A DNA stretch of 64,000 nucleotides from Cunninghamia lanceolata (taxonomy: Eukaryota > Streptophyta > Pinopsida > Cupressales > Cupressaceae): NCBI GenBank assembly GCA_027924645.1, contig BSBN01000355.1:124001-188000 (forward strand), read 5' to 3'. Shown here piece by piece: positions 1 to 11,700 of the stretch. Position 1 is the first letter of the stretch, and every line of letters starts with the position of its first letter. The position numbers and the translations under genes were made by a program. The notes under the pieces are model-generated. The model was given only the letters and a program-made list of their open reading frames with translations, did not search any database and was not told the DNA's origin.

Positions 1-103
1 GTATGAATCATTGAAGTCTTTCTCACTCTTTGTCTTGAAAGTTAAAAGGACTAAAAGTGTTAAATTTTATAGACCGTTGATTCACCCCCCCTCTCAGTGG
101 TCC
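1..103 (+). mobile_element. Copia LTR 3'-end fragment
   Basis: The stretch around positions 76-100 carries GATTCACC followed by a C run and CTCTCAGT, which matches the terminal part of the copia LTRs at 7198 and 12991 read on their coding strand. The element would run in plus orientation and is cut by the window edge. It ends abruptly at about 103, where integrase coding sequence on the other strand begins, so it looks inserted into or recombined with the gypsy remnant. Only the terminal motif is shared; the upstream 70 bases match nothing else here. Confidence 0.5.
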
Positions 104-490
104 AGGATGATAAGTTGTACTTATATTAAGTTTAGTTCCTAGCGCTTGAAAATAAGGTTTACCCAAACCTTGTTATCACGTGCACATCTCTATTCCATAT
201 AATCTTCTTAGGAACTCCTCATAATCCAAACACTTCCTACACAAAATCCATGCTAATAATCTGCCTCCTACTTTTTGGTACATCATGGGGATATAATAAC
301 CTGCAGGATGATGATGTTCTACCTTTACCTTTAACAACTTTCCACAAATCTTGTGGCATTCCTTTCATTCCCTTCCAGAAATATAACGACTTCACCTCTG
401 TTAACATTTTAGTGACACCAGGATGTCCTGAGTATGGTGCATTATGTATTTCCTTCTATAAAAAATTTCTTAATTCACCAGAATTAGGTA
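104..490 (-). pseudogene. Gypsy integrase fragment
   Basis: The minus strand translates to HNAPYSGHPGVTKML, the usual start of the integrase zinc-binding domain, then SLYFWKGM. After a frameshift comes PHDVPKS...QIISMDFV, the segment leading to the first catalytic Asp of the core. A further piece reads TRFWVNL and ends with ISTTYHP at about 104-120. The HHCC cysteines, the middle of the core and the catalytic Glu are not visible. At least two frameshifts and stops disrupt it. The fragment ends exactly at the copia LTR junction near 103. Confidence 0.8.
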
Positions 491-527
491 CATAAATTAT
501 TCCTTTATACCTCAATAACCCATTGGG

Positions 528-1318
528 TTAAAAGTAAAAACCTTCATACATTTTATCTTGCAAATTATTCAAGAGTGCTTTCTTAACTTGCACATAGAAC
601 TCATCACCCTTGGATCCTTGCAATACTTGACTTTTGAAGTCAGTTTGGATAGATACCATTGGATATATATGCCTTCTTCGACTTAAAGCATCGACAACTC
701 TATTATTTTTTCCCTTGATATAGCTAATGTTGAAATCATAGTCTGATATCAATTCTAACCACCTCCTTTGCCTTGCATTCAGATTGGGTTGAGTAAATAG
801 ATACTTTAAACCATGATGGTCTTGTTTTTAATTCAAAAGGTTTCCCTAAAAAATAGTCTCTCCACATCTGTAATACATGCACTACTACTACTAACTCCAA
901 ATCATGTGAAGCATAATTCTGTTCATAAGGTTTTAGCTTCCTTGATTCATAGGCTATGACTCGCCCTTCCTGCATCAACACTCCACCCAAACCTTCACCT
1001 GATGCATCTATGATAACAACAAAGTTACCATCTAGATTTGGCACTTTCAAGATTGGAGTTGTGGTCAACTTCTCTTTTAGGAGATCAAATGCCTCTTGAC
1101 ATTTCTTAGACCATTCAAACTTTTTCCCTTTCCTCTGTAATGAAGTGATAGGAAAAGCTATCCTAGAAAAGTTTTCAACAAACTTACGATAATATGTAGC
1201 CAAACCCATAAAACTTCTAACTTCAGGAACATTCTTTGGCTTCGGCCACTCAAGAACTGCTTTTATCTTAGCTGGATCAACTAAGATTCCTTCTACTGAA
1301 ATCACATGACCTAGATAC
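528..1318 (-). pseudogene. Gypsy RT C-terminus and RNase H remnant
   Basis: A minus-strand frame starts with YLGHVIS followed by VDPAKI and [12 protein letters not shown], the conserved C-terminal RT/connection region of Ty3/gypsy elements. It continues into RNase H with [17 protein letters not shown] and [21 protein letters not shown] frameshift near 750-830 moves the end of RNase H ([23 protein letters not shown]) into another frame that ends at 528. The RNase H first Asp and Glu positions are present. Because the upstream RT core is missing, the piece cannot be functional. Confidence 0.88.
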
Positions 1319-1344
1319 TAAACTTCCTTTTAGATCCTTAACTA

Positions 1345-1990
1345 GTGATATCCCAATTTTAAATTAATCTTTGAAAACATTGTTACACTCCCCATCTGAC
1401 CAAAGAGATCATCGATACATGGTAAAGGATACTTATCTTTTTTGTCACTTTGTTGGGCAACCGATAATCTATACACAAATGTAGTTTCTCGTCTTTCTTT
1501 ACAAATATCACTGGCACTCCCTAAGGTGAAACACTAGGCCTAATTAATCCTTTGGTCAACAATTCTTCCAACTGTGATTTTTATCTCCATCAATTCTGTT
1601 GTTGTCATCCTATATGATACTTTGGATATAGATTCTAACCCTAGAATTATGTCAATGGAGAAGTCAAACACTCTCTTGGGAAGTAATCTAGGTAGTCCTT
1701 CTGGAAATACATTCACAAAATCTCTTACGATAGGATATTTCTCCATATTTTCCTTTTCTACATCTTCCATCTCTCCATCCTCAGCTTCTTGGAGATCTTG
1801 TTATCTAAAATATACCCCATCACTTTGATTGATAAACTCTTTGTATTCCTCTAGTTTTTCTATTTTAACTACAAATAGTTGACAACCCTTCTTCATTGCT
1901 CTATACCATTGCACAGCTAAAATTTGACATATCCTAACTTCTATAGGTGTCCCTCACAAAGATACACAGGTCCCGAGATCATCTAGGCAT
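1345..1990 (-). pseudogene. Gypsy protease end and RT N-terminus remnant
   Basis: On the minus strand the frame reads VQWYRAMKKGCQLFVV, the linker after the protease. After one in-frame TAA at about 1810 it reads PIVRDFVNVFPEGLP and DFSIDIILG, the standard entry to the RT domain. A second piece at 1350-1500 reads LCIDYRLPNKVTKKDKYPLP and FSKINLKLGYH, RT blocks 2-3. It then stops and jumps directly to YLGHVIS at 1318. The segment that should carry the TDD/YVDD catalytic Asp pair is therefore absent. Confidence 0.85.
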
Positions 1991-2060
1991 TCTACTGCTT
2001 TAGCTTAATTCGAGACATATGATGCCCTACTGGATGCCTATGTTCAATCTTAACTTTCCA

Positions 2061-3630
2061 GCATTCTTACTACAAATCATGCAGCACCACTCTTCATTCT
2101 TTTCCAAAAATAAAGAGTTTTCTCATTGATTAGGAGTTTAGTTACTCCATGATGACTTGTTTATGGTATGGATTGAATTTCCTTCCACACAAGATTTCTT
2201 AATTCTAAAGGGTTAGAGACAATCGAAGTGCATTCTCAACAATTTACTCCCCTATACAATCCACCAGAGGCCCATCCAAGACATGATAGAGTAAAACATT
2301 GTGTAAAACATAGTGAACAACCAAAAATGTTCTAGTATAGCCACCACAATAATTTAAATCAATAACAAAGTATAAGCAATTCAATTTTCAATAATAATTC
2401 AAAGAATGAGCTCAATTTCGACCATAAATTAAATTTTGACCAACTAGTCGTAAAATAAATAATTTTCAATTTTTAGTGGCTAGACCATTCCAAAAATAAG
2501 GAATAAAATAGTGTCAATCTTAGCAAGAACTAAAAGAGATTTAAAAAAAATCCAAAGAGGAACACTTACTATGCACTACATGACTAATTGAGTCACTAAT
2601 AAGGGAGTAGATTGTTGCACTACACTTAGGTTTACCAAATACTTATAGTAGGTTAGTGATCGTGCTACAAGCATAACAATTAGATAATTCTCTTAAGTTT
2701 TTTTATTTTATTCAATAATTTTGTAAATCGAAGGGTCGTAGCACATCCACTCCTATTTTTTGGAGTATCTTTCATTCATCACTCAGATGGTATTATTAGA
2801 TGGTGTTATAACAATACTCTAAAACTATAGTTGAAACACAAATTTCTTCTCCTCATTCTGCTTAATGAAACTCTATTCCCTTCCATACTAAATAGATTAC
2901 TTGTTCAAAACTTTAAACATCTTGACTAAATTTCTTGGTGATAATTACACTCACTATAGTAGCTGTACTTTCTAGCTCATCCAAGAGATAAAATACATAG
3001 TTCTCAACCACTTGGCAAAAATGCCATGAGAATAGCTAATATCTTCTCCTTACAATTGTTATGAATTATCTTTCATGCAAATTCTAGGAAACTTTTATTT
3101 TTCTCTTTTGATGTATGCTTCTTTGTATTTTCCAATTGATTTTCACATGAATCTTGGAAAACAAAAGTATTTCCAAGTCCTGTACTATTTTTCTTGACAT
3201 TCCCTACCAATATGTCACTACTTGTTCTTTAATGATCCTTTTATTCCACTTGGCTCATTCCAAGCCATCTAGGAGTTTAGACAAGAACTCATCTTATATA
3301 CGTATCTTTGATATAATTTCTAGAATCTTCAATACTCAATTTCTCTTACACTTGGTTGATTACTTATGGATCTTCCATCCCTAAGTTAATGAGAAATAAC
3401 AGTGATCTTGACTTCATACATACATTGCTCTACCTAAGCTCTTAGTCTAATTAGCAATTGACCAAGGTTTTTACCTTTCTAGTCAATGTCTTGGAATCTT
3501 TCCGTTATTCATCCCCAACAGAGTTAAATTGACTCTTTGGAGTTTTAACTCCTTAGTTGGTTCTCTCTTTAACCACTGACAAATTCCTTGGTTTATTCTA
3601 CCATGCTATTGAGGCATAAAACCAACTCCA
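2061..3630. other. AT-rich spacer, no gene seen
   Basis: No reading frame in this stretch shows a recognisable domain; the open frames are short and lack codon structure. It is AT-rich with scattered short repeats and probably consists of old transposon debris. I see no RNA gene, array or promoter that I can support. Confidence 0.5.
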
Positions 3631-4921
3631 TGTTGCAAATATGTTCCTAAGTGGTGTCGTCATTGATGTCAACATATCCTTGTTGCCATTAGTGTCAACT
3701 GTATCCTATTTTGCTACTTGTATAGAAGACCAAATTGTTGAGGATATTGAGAAAATTAATGAAGTTCAATGTATGCAAACCATATGGCTATGTAGAGGTT
3801 TGTCTGAAGAAGCTCCAGTCAAGATTTGAGAGGTTCACATTAAGATCTGAAGAAGTTATGGCCATCTAAGTAGAACTAGTTTTTGCAGTGTTCAAAAGAG
3901 ACAGACAGACAGGAAAGAAGTTTGGATTGTTCCAGAAATGTAATATGATAATCTGTGTATCTAAAGGCATATTTGGAAAGTCAGTGTGTATCATCCAATC
4001 AAGTAGTTCATGGTTTCGAGGTCCGCAAGGAATCTTTCTAGTGTGACAGTTATGGTAGACAGTGTTCTTAAGGTTCTGGATGAAGATGGAAGTGATTCTG
4101 ATGATTTGGAGGAGTGCATTCAATATGCTTGTGGAGATCTCTATATCATGTAGCTCCTGTGTTGGAGGTCTACATTGAAGTTTGAGCTCGTTATTAAAGA
4201 TTTCCCTCTTGGTGTTGTTGTTCTTCCCATTCTTGTCTGACTGGATGATTCAAGCATGTGGCAGATGATCTAAGAGCAACTCTCTGGAGCATGGCATGTT
4301 GTTAGAGGCAGATTCAAGTCCCAAATATGTTTGGCCAACAGTATAGTGATCCACGTTAAGTCAAGCCGACCTTGATGTTTATTCCAAGGTTGATGAAGCA
4401 TATGAAGGTGTGTAGTTGAAGTGTGGAAAATCATACTTGTGCGAAAATAATCTAATCCAAAGAAAGGATCAAAGGTAGAGCAGAGCAGAGGAGAAGCAGA
4501 AGAATAAGAGATGTATTGGATGAAAAGTTAGAGAAAAAGTATTTGGAGCAGAGCAGAAGTTTTGTGAGCATTCAATGAAATTGGATCAGGCATGAAGAAG
4601 ATGCTATTTATCAGTTAATTCTTTCTATGTTAATCATAATTTATGTAGGGAGTGAGCCTCTAAAGATCAGTGAGCCCAAAGGCACGTGCCTTCTATTTTC
4701 TTTTAAGTACTTTTAATAGGGTATGAATCTTGTGGGTTAACCACCACCGTGGTTGTCCCTTAATCGGGTTTCCATGTAAAAATTATTGTGTTATGTGTGT
4801 GTTTAATTTGCTTCTTCTCATGTGTTGTTAATTCATGCTTTAATGTTTGCATCACTAATCTAATTGAAATTTGAAATAAGTTTAAAAGAATAAAAAGATT
4901 AATTTGTGATACAACTGATTC
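3631..4921 (+). mobile_element. Solo or truncated copia LTR
   Basis: It starts TGTTGCAAATATG and continues with a CATTGATGTCAACAT block. This matches the coding-strand start of the complete copia element's LTR (TGTTGCAAGTATG...CATTGATGTCAACAT). Near the other end, 4741-4780 has the CACCGTGGTTGTCCCTTAATC / GGGTTTCCATGTAAAAAT block and 4907-4921 has GATACAACTGATTC, all in the same order as that LTR. The final 40 or so bases (C-run and terminal CAACA) are missing where the tandem array begins at 4922. It is a diverged family member in the opposite orientation to the complete element, with no internal region attached. Confidence 0.75.
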
Positions 4922-5635
4922 TTTTTGTGTGCCAAGAGTCCCAATCATTTGGGGCAGCAGGCTACCGACAAAGTCACTTAAGATCCTATGACCAAAAATT
5001 GCCAAACTTTGACTGAGAAGTTCTTAGAATTTGTGGTAGCTAGAAACATTCTGTTTGGACCTACAGGTGCACATGGGGTCTATCCATAGTAACTTCTCTT
5101 AGTTTTGGTCAACTCCACTCCATTTGACTATGTCAAAATCAAATGCAGTCTTGCAAAATGTGTTTCATGCAGTACAACATTGCTAGGTGCTATATTTTTG
5201 TTTTTCTCATCGTGGGGCCAAACTGACTACGTCAACACATTGGAGTGGGTAGATAAATGTTAGGGGAGGTCTCATTTCATGTGCTAAGCATCCCAGTCAT
5301 TCCAGGCTTTAAGCTACTGGCAAAGTAGAAAGTTAGTAAGACAAAAATTTTGTATTCCATAGCTCGTGGGGTCAAACCAACTATGCCAACATGTCCAGGT
5401 GGGCAGGTAAATGCTAGGAGAGGTCTCATTTCATTTGCCAAGTGTCTCAGTCATTCCAGGTTGCAAGCTACCAACAAAGTCGAAAGGTGCTAGAAGTGAT
5501 ATTTTGCATTCCATAGCTTGTGGGGCTAAATAGACTTCACTAATATGTTAGGGTGGGCGGGTAAATGTGAGGGGAGGTCTCATTTTGTGTGTCAAGGGTT
5601 CCAGTCATTCTAAGATATAAGCTACCGATAAAGTC
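4922..5635 (-). repeat. Tandem repeat array, inverted arm
   Basis: Units of the array found at 5636-7197 occur here in reverse complement. For example TAGTTTTGGTCAACTCCA at about 5100 is the inverse of the GACCAAAACTAAGAG block of later units. One roughly 360-bp unit is followed by two shorter units of about 150 bp that lack the middle segment. The arm ends at a near-perfect palindrome centred on 5635. Confidence 0.85.
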
Positions 5636-7197
5636 ACTTTACCAGTAGCTTGCAGGACAGAACTACTGAGATGCTTGGTAAATGAAACAAGAAGTCCCCT
5701 AACATTTACCCATCCACCTCGATGTGTTGTTGTAGTTGGTTCAGCCTCACGACAAACAAATAAAAAAATATAGCACCTGGCAAGGTTGTGCTGCATGAAA
5801 CTGAAGCATTTTGCAATAATGGATTTGATTTCAACATGGATTTGAGTTCACCAAAACTAAGAGATGTTATTATGGAATGACGCCACGTGTACCTTTAGGT
5901 CCAAAAAGAACATTCCCAGCTGCCTTGAATTTTGAGAACTGCTCCATCAAAGTTTGGCAGTTTTGGGTCTTGGGATCTTAAGTGACTTTGTTGGTAGCAT
6001 GCTACCTTGAATGATTAGGACCCTTGGCACACAAAACAAGACTTCCCTCGATATTTAATTTCCCACACTGACATGTTGGCAAAGTCTGTTTGGCCCCATG
6101 AGCTATGGAATGCAAAATGGCACTTTTAGCAACTTTCCACTACATGAAATTGAAGCATTTTGCAAGAATGCATTTGATTTTGGCATGGTCAAATGGACTA
6201 AAGTTGACCAAAACTAAGAGAGGTTATTATGGAAAAACCACACATGCACCTATAGGTCCAAATGGAATGTTCCTAGTTATCATGAATTCCAAGAAATGCT
6301 CCATCAAAGTTTGGTAGTTTTTTGGTCTTAGGGATCTTAAGTCACTTTATCAGTAGCTTGCAGGCCAGAATGAGTGGGATGATTGGCACAAAAAATAATA
6401 CCTCCCCTAACATTTACCCACCCACCTTGATGCGTTGGCGTAGTCAGTTCGGCCTCATGATGAGTAGATCAAAAAATATAGCACTTGACAAGGTTGTGTT
6501 GCATGACACTAAAGCATTTTGCAAGAATGCATTTGATTTTGATATGGTCAAACAGATTTGAGTTGACCAAAACCAAGAGAGGCTATTATGGAAGAACCCC
6601 ATGTGCACCTGTAGGTCCAAATGAAACATTCCCAGCTACCATGAATTCTGAGAACTGCTCCGTCAAATTTTGGTAGTTTTTGGTCTTAGGATCCTAAGTG
6701 ACTTTGTTGGTAGCCTATTGCCCTGAATGATTGGGACCCTTGGCACACAAAACAAGGCCCCCCTAGAATCTACCCACCCACCCCAATGCATTGGCGAAGT
6801 CCATTTGGCCTCACGAGCTATGCAATGTAAAATGTCACTCCTAGCACCTTTCCACTGCGTGAAACTGAAGCATTCTGCAAGAATGCATTCGATTTTGACA
6901 CGGTCAAATGGACTAGAGTTGACCAAAACCAAGAGATATTATTGTGAATGGACCCCAAGTGCACCTATAGGTCCAAATGGAACATTATGAGATATCGCTA
7001 ATTCTGAGAACTGCTCTAACAAAGTTTGGCAATTTTTTGGTCTTAGCCCTAGATCTTAAGGGACTTTGCATGTAGACTACTGCCCTAAATGATTGGGACC
7101 CTTGGCACATCAAATGAGACCTCCTCTCACATTTACCTACCCACCTTGATGCGTTGGCCAAGTCCATTCAGCCCCATGAGCTATAGAATGCAAAATG
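5636..7197 (+). repeat. 357-bp tandem repeat array, forward arm
   Basis: The block CCAAAACTAAGAG (or CCAAAACCAAGAG) recurs at about 5851, 6208, 6567 and 6923, giving a period of 356-359 bp. Each unit also carries a CACCCACC..GATG block, a CACTCCTAGCACC or similar block and GCACCTATAGGTCCAAATGG. Units differ by many substitutions, so the array is old. Small open frames inside it are shared by several units but differ in phase and look non-coding. The array is split by the copia insertion at 7198 and resumes at 14284. Confidence 0.9.
7193..7197. repeat. Target-site duplication AAATG (left)
   Basis: AAATG directly precedes the copia LTR and is repeated at 14284-14288 directly after the other LTR. 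The surrounding array sequence (GCAAAATGTCACTCC) is rejoined when the element is removed. Confidence 0.95.
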
Positions 7198-8490
7198 TGT
7201 TGGATCTAGGGCATACAACTGAGAGGGGGGGGGTGAATCAGTTGTATAAAACTTCTTCTCATTCAAACACTTAACTCACTGTTGTTAGTTAGCAGCATAT
7301 CAAATAATCATCCATGGAAGCATAATACATAAACACAAGAGCAGATAAGCATCAACACATTGAACACCAAGATTTTGACGTGGAAAACCCGGTTAAGGGA
7401 AAAACCACGGGGTGATTAACCCAAGAATTATTCTCTGTTAGAAGAATAAGGAAAAATGAATGGCACATGCCAATAAGGGCTCACTGCCCGAGCACACTGC
7501 TCACAAAGAGGCCCACTGCCTACAAGGAGACACACTGTCTACAAAGTGATGAAAATCACAGTCTTGAACTGGAGAATGACATCTCTACCATGTCCGGATC
7601 AGTTCCAATTAAGCGCAACAATCTCTGCTCTGCCTTTCGCACGTTTCTTCGCTATACCATACTCATCCTCACTCCTCACTCTGAAATGAACTCACAAACC
7701 GTTATTTATACAAGACATCGACTTAGGAACAAACATCTAAGTCGGCAAACAACCATAGGAGTATCCGCAAGATGAATAACACATCCGGTCGGCCATCACA
7801 AGAACATTCGCAGGATGAACAACTCATCCGGTCGGCTACATAGAGCAAGAACTTCATCCGGAAGAATAATTTCAATTCCGGGCTCTACCATCAATGCGGA
7901 CCAACAACACAACCTAAACAAGATCCAAGAATCTTCACAAGCTTGTCTGAATGTCCGGATACATCCGCACTTCCTCTGCTTACTGGGATCTCTTGTCTTC
8001 CTCATCCGAAACTTCAAGAACACAGTCTGTCGCCACTGTCATAATGTAAGAGGTACTTCCGGACCTCCAAATCATACACAAATCAGGATGACACATCACA
8101 AGGACATCCCAAACACTCCTTCCAATCCGCAGATTAGGATAATACAATTCCGGACCTCACCGGACCGTTTTGTGATCCTCTGTCACCTCCGGATACTTGC
8201 CGGACCCGGTTCTATACTGGCAGCCACAACTCCTTCAGATCTTCATGCGGACCTCTGAAATCTTAACTGTAGCATCTCAAGACTCATATCTACTAACCCT
8301 TTAATCCGCATCCTCCGGTTCTCATCCTATACAGTACATTTACCTTCTTCTCATCACTGTTCTTCACTGTTCCTGACTGAGACTAATTTTCTCAATATCC
8401 TCAGTACACAGCTCATCAAATCCTTCTTGTCAATGCAATATGAGTATGTTGACATCAATGACAACACTGGATAACCTCATACTTGCAACA
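7198..8490 (-). repeat. Copia 3' LTR
   Basis: On the plus strand it runs from TGTTGGATCTAGGGC to CATACTTGCAACA. Being at the distal end of a minus-strand element, it is the 3' LTR. It contains a nine-G run near 7226-7234 and a block of CCGGA-rich sequence (about 7790-8340) with repeated short TCCGG motifs. Open frames of 102 and 147 codons inside it recur identically placed in the other LTR and are not credible genes. Confidence 0.96.
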
Positions 8491-8502
8491 ATCTCCCCCT
8501 TT
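8491..8502 (-). other. Copia polypurine tract
   Basis: On the coding strand AAAGGGGGAGAT abuts the 3' LTR start. This is the position and composition of a plus-strand primer. The 8503-8778 stretch between it and the stop codon is the 3' untranslated part, with several C-runs on the plus strand and no gene. Confidence 0.92.
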
Positions 8503-8778
8503 GTCATTGATGGCAACATATGATGTGAAAAACCATTAAGACAAGAACTTCATCTTTTCATATGTCTTCTCTTCCTTTACTGCTCCCCCTTTGATCATCA
8601 ACCACTTGTTTTTCACATGTCTTCTCTCCCCCTTTGACATCAATGGCAAAGGGCTCATACTTGCAATTCTCATGCATCAGAATCATACTAGTTGCTCCCC
8701 CTTAGTTGCAGCTCCTCATTAGTCCGGATCACAAGATATGACTGTGATAGCCACCGGACTGATGCACATCAGTGCATC

Positions 8779-11700
8779 TTAGTTCATCACCGGAGGGGCC
8801 ATGACCCCTAACTTCTCCCGGAGATATTCAAAGGAGTCCTTGGGAAGAGGTTTGGTAAAGATATCTGCAATCTGATCCTTGGAGGGAACATACTCCAATC
8901 TGACTTCTTCCTTGTTTACTTGTTCTCTCAAAAAGTGAAATTTGATAGATATGTGCTTAGTCTTAGAATGCAATACCGGATTCTTGGAAATATTAATTGC
9001 ACTTGAATTATCACAGAAAATTGTGATAGGCTCCTCATATTCAACTTTAATGTCTCTTAGCATCTGCTTCATCCACAAGATTTGAGTGCAACTACCTGCT
9101 GCTGCAATGTATTCTGCTTCAGTTGTAGACAGAGATATTGCATCTTGTTTCTTGCTTAGCCAAGAAACCAATCTCTTCCCCAAAAAGAATGCTCCACCAC
9201 TAGTGCTCTTCCAGTCATCCACATCTCCTGCCCAATCTGCATCTGTGTAAGCATGAAGAGAGAAATCCGGATCTCTAGGATACCATAGACCATACTCAAC
9301 TGTTCCTTTCAAGTATCTAAAAATTCTTTTGATTGCCATAACATGAGATTCTCTAGGATCAGCCTGGAATCTTGCCACAAGACCAACAGCCTGCATTATA
9401 TCTGGTCTAGTTTGAGTGAGATACAACAATCCACCAATCATTGATCTATACTTTGTCTGATCTGCCTTTGGAGAATCATCATTTTTGCTTAACTTACATC
9501 CGGTTGCCATAGGAGTGTTCATAGGCTTTGAGTCTTCCATACCAAATTTCTTTAACAATTCTTTCACATATTTGGTCTGAGAGATGAAGATCCCTTCTTT
9601 TGTTTGAGTAATTTGCAGACCCAAGAAGAAATTCATTTCACCAAGCATAGACATTTCAAACTCACTTTTCATCTGATTTGCAAAAGTTTTGCACATACTA
9701 TCTCTTCCTCCAAAAATGATATCATCCACAAACACTTCAACAATTAGAATGTTTTCATGATCAATTTTGAAATATAAGTTACTGTCAGCAGTACCTTTGT
9801 TGAATCCAATCTGCACAAGATGCTTATCCAACCTTTCATACCATGCTCTTGGGGCTTGCTTCAATCCATACAAAGCTTTCTTCAACTTGCAGACCATATC
9901 ATTATTATCAGACAATTGAAATCCATCCGGTTGTTCAATGTAGACTTCTTCTTCCAGATCACCATTTAGGAAGGCAGACTTGACATCCATCTGATATACC
10001 TTGAAGTCTTTGAAGGCAGCAAATGCAAGAAGTAATCTGACTGCTTCAATTCTTGCTACCGGAGCAAAAGTCTCTTCAAAGTCAATTCCTTCTATTTGAG
10101 AGTAGCCTTTGCAGACCAATCTAGCTTTGTTTCTGATTACTTCACCAGCTTCATTTAGTTTGTTCCGGAAGACCCACTTGGTTCCAATTACATTCCTGTC
10201 TCTAGGTCTGGGAACAAGATCCCAAGTATGATTTTTCTCAATTTGCATCAGTTCATCTTCCATTGCTTTGGTCCAGTTTTCATCATTGCAGGCTTCATTT
10301 ATTGTTTTAGGTTCAATCTTTGAAATCAGACAACATTCATTCTGATCTTGAGCAATATTCCTTCTAGTTTGTACACCTTTGCTTCTGTCACCTATGATCT
10401 GATCTTCAGAGTGATTCAGTCTTACATACCTTGGAATTTTGGGAGTATCCAGCACTGTTGTTTCTTGATCAACCTCATTCAACTCTAACTCTTCTTCCTG
10501 ATTTACCGGATCAGGCTGACTCTGTCTCACCGGAGAGGATTGAGGTCCTTGAACACTGTCTTGGTCATCTTCATCAAACTCATAAAATCTTGAAGGCTTC
10601 TCAATTCCTTCATCAACCTTCACATTGGTGCTTTCTATCATCTTCCTCAATCTCTTATTGTAACACCGGTATGCTTTGCTTTGAGTGGAGTAGCCCAAGA
10701 AAATTCCTTCATCACTTCTAGCATCAAACTTTCCTAGATCTTCATCTCTTTTAATATAACACTTGCTACCAAATACTCTGAAATATTTCACAGTAGGAGT
10801 GATGCCAAACCAGAGTTCATAGGGGGTCTTACCGGTGTTGTTTCTGATTTGAACTCGATTGAGAGTGTAGACTGCAGTGCTGATAGCTTCTTTCCAAAAC
10901 ATTTGAGGAACATTTGCTTCCAACATCATTGTCCTAGCAGCTTCCTGGATGGTCCGGTTCTTTCTCTCAACTACTCCATTCTGCTGTGGAGTCTTAGGAG
11001 CAGACAACTGTCTCCTTATACCCTGTTTCTCACAAAAGTCAATGAATTCACCAGATGTAAATTCACCACCTCTATCAGACCTTAGACACTTTAGTTTCAA
11101 TCCGGTTTGATTCTCCACCATAGCTTTGAAGATTTTGAACTTCTCAAAAGCTTCTGATTTTTCTTTTAGAAAGGTAACCCACATCATCCGGGAATGATCA
11201 TCAATTAACAACATGAAATATCTATCACCTTGCATACTCTTGATTCTTGTCGGACCACATAGATCAGTATGTACTAATTCCAATAATCCGGTAGAAGACT
11301 GATCTTTGCTTTTAAAAGAGACTCTGCTTTGTTTGCCTAACTGACATTCTTTACACACACTATTTGTAGGTTTTATCAACTTTGGAAGATCTCTCACAGC
11401 CTGAGTATTGCTTATTTTGATGATGTTATCAAAATTTACATGACACATTCTTCTATGCCATAACCAACTCTGATCAATTTGAACAAACAAACAACTTTTA
11501 TTTGAACCAACCAGATGAAAGATGTTACCTTTTGTCTGAGTACCGGATGCAATTTCAGTTCCGGAGCTTGTAAAGATTCTGCATTTTCCATTCTTGAACC
11601 GGAGATCATAGCCTTTGTCCACTAACTGACCAACACTGAGAAGATTGTGCTTCAATCCTTCAACATACAGTACATTTCCTGTTTTGCTCTTACCATCAAA

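Larger units (their letters stand above)
104..2060 (-). mobile_element. Decayed Ty3/gypsy pol remnant
   Basis: Read on the minus strand from about 2060 down to 104, this stretch holds in order the end of the protease region, the RT N-terminus, the RT C-terminus and RNase H, and the integrase zinc-binding domain and part of its core. The order is that of chromovirus-like Ty3/gypsy pol. No LTRs are visible, there are several frameshifts and stops, and the RT centre is missing, so it is a dead internal fragment. The domain identities rest on characteristic motifs described in the three sub-entries. Confidence 0.9.

Noticed and set aside
250..495. Plus-strand 81-codon frame with a signal-peptide-like start
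   Set aside because: It is antisense to the decayed integrase, which explains its openness.
7467..8258. Open frames of 102 and 147 codons in the copia LTR, repeated at 13260-14051
   Set aside because: They recur only because the LTR is duplicated, lie antisense to the element and have no domain.
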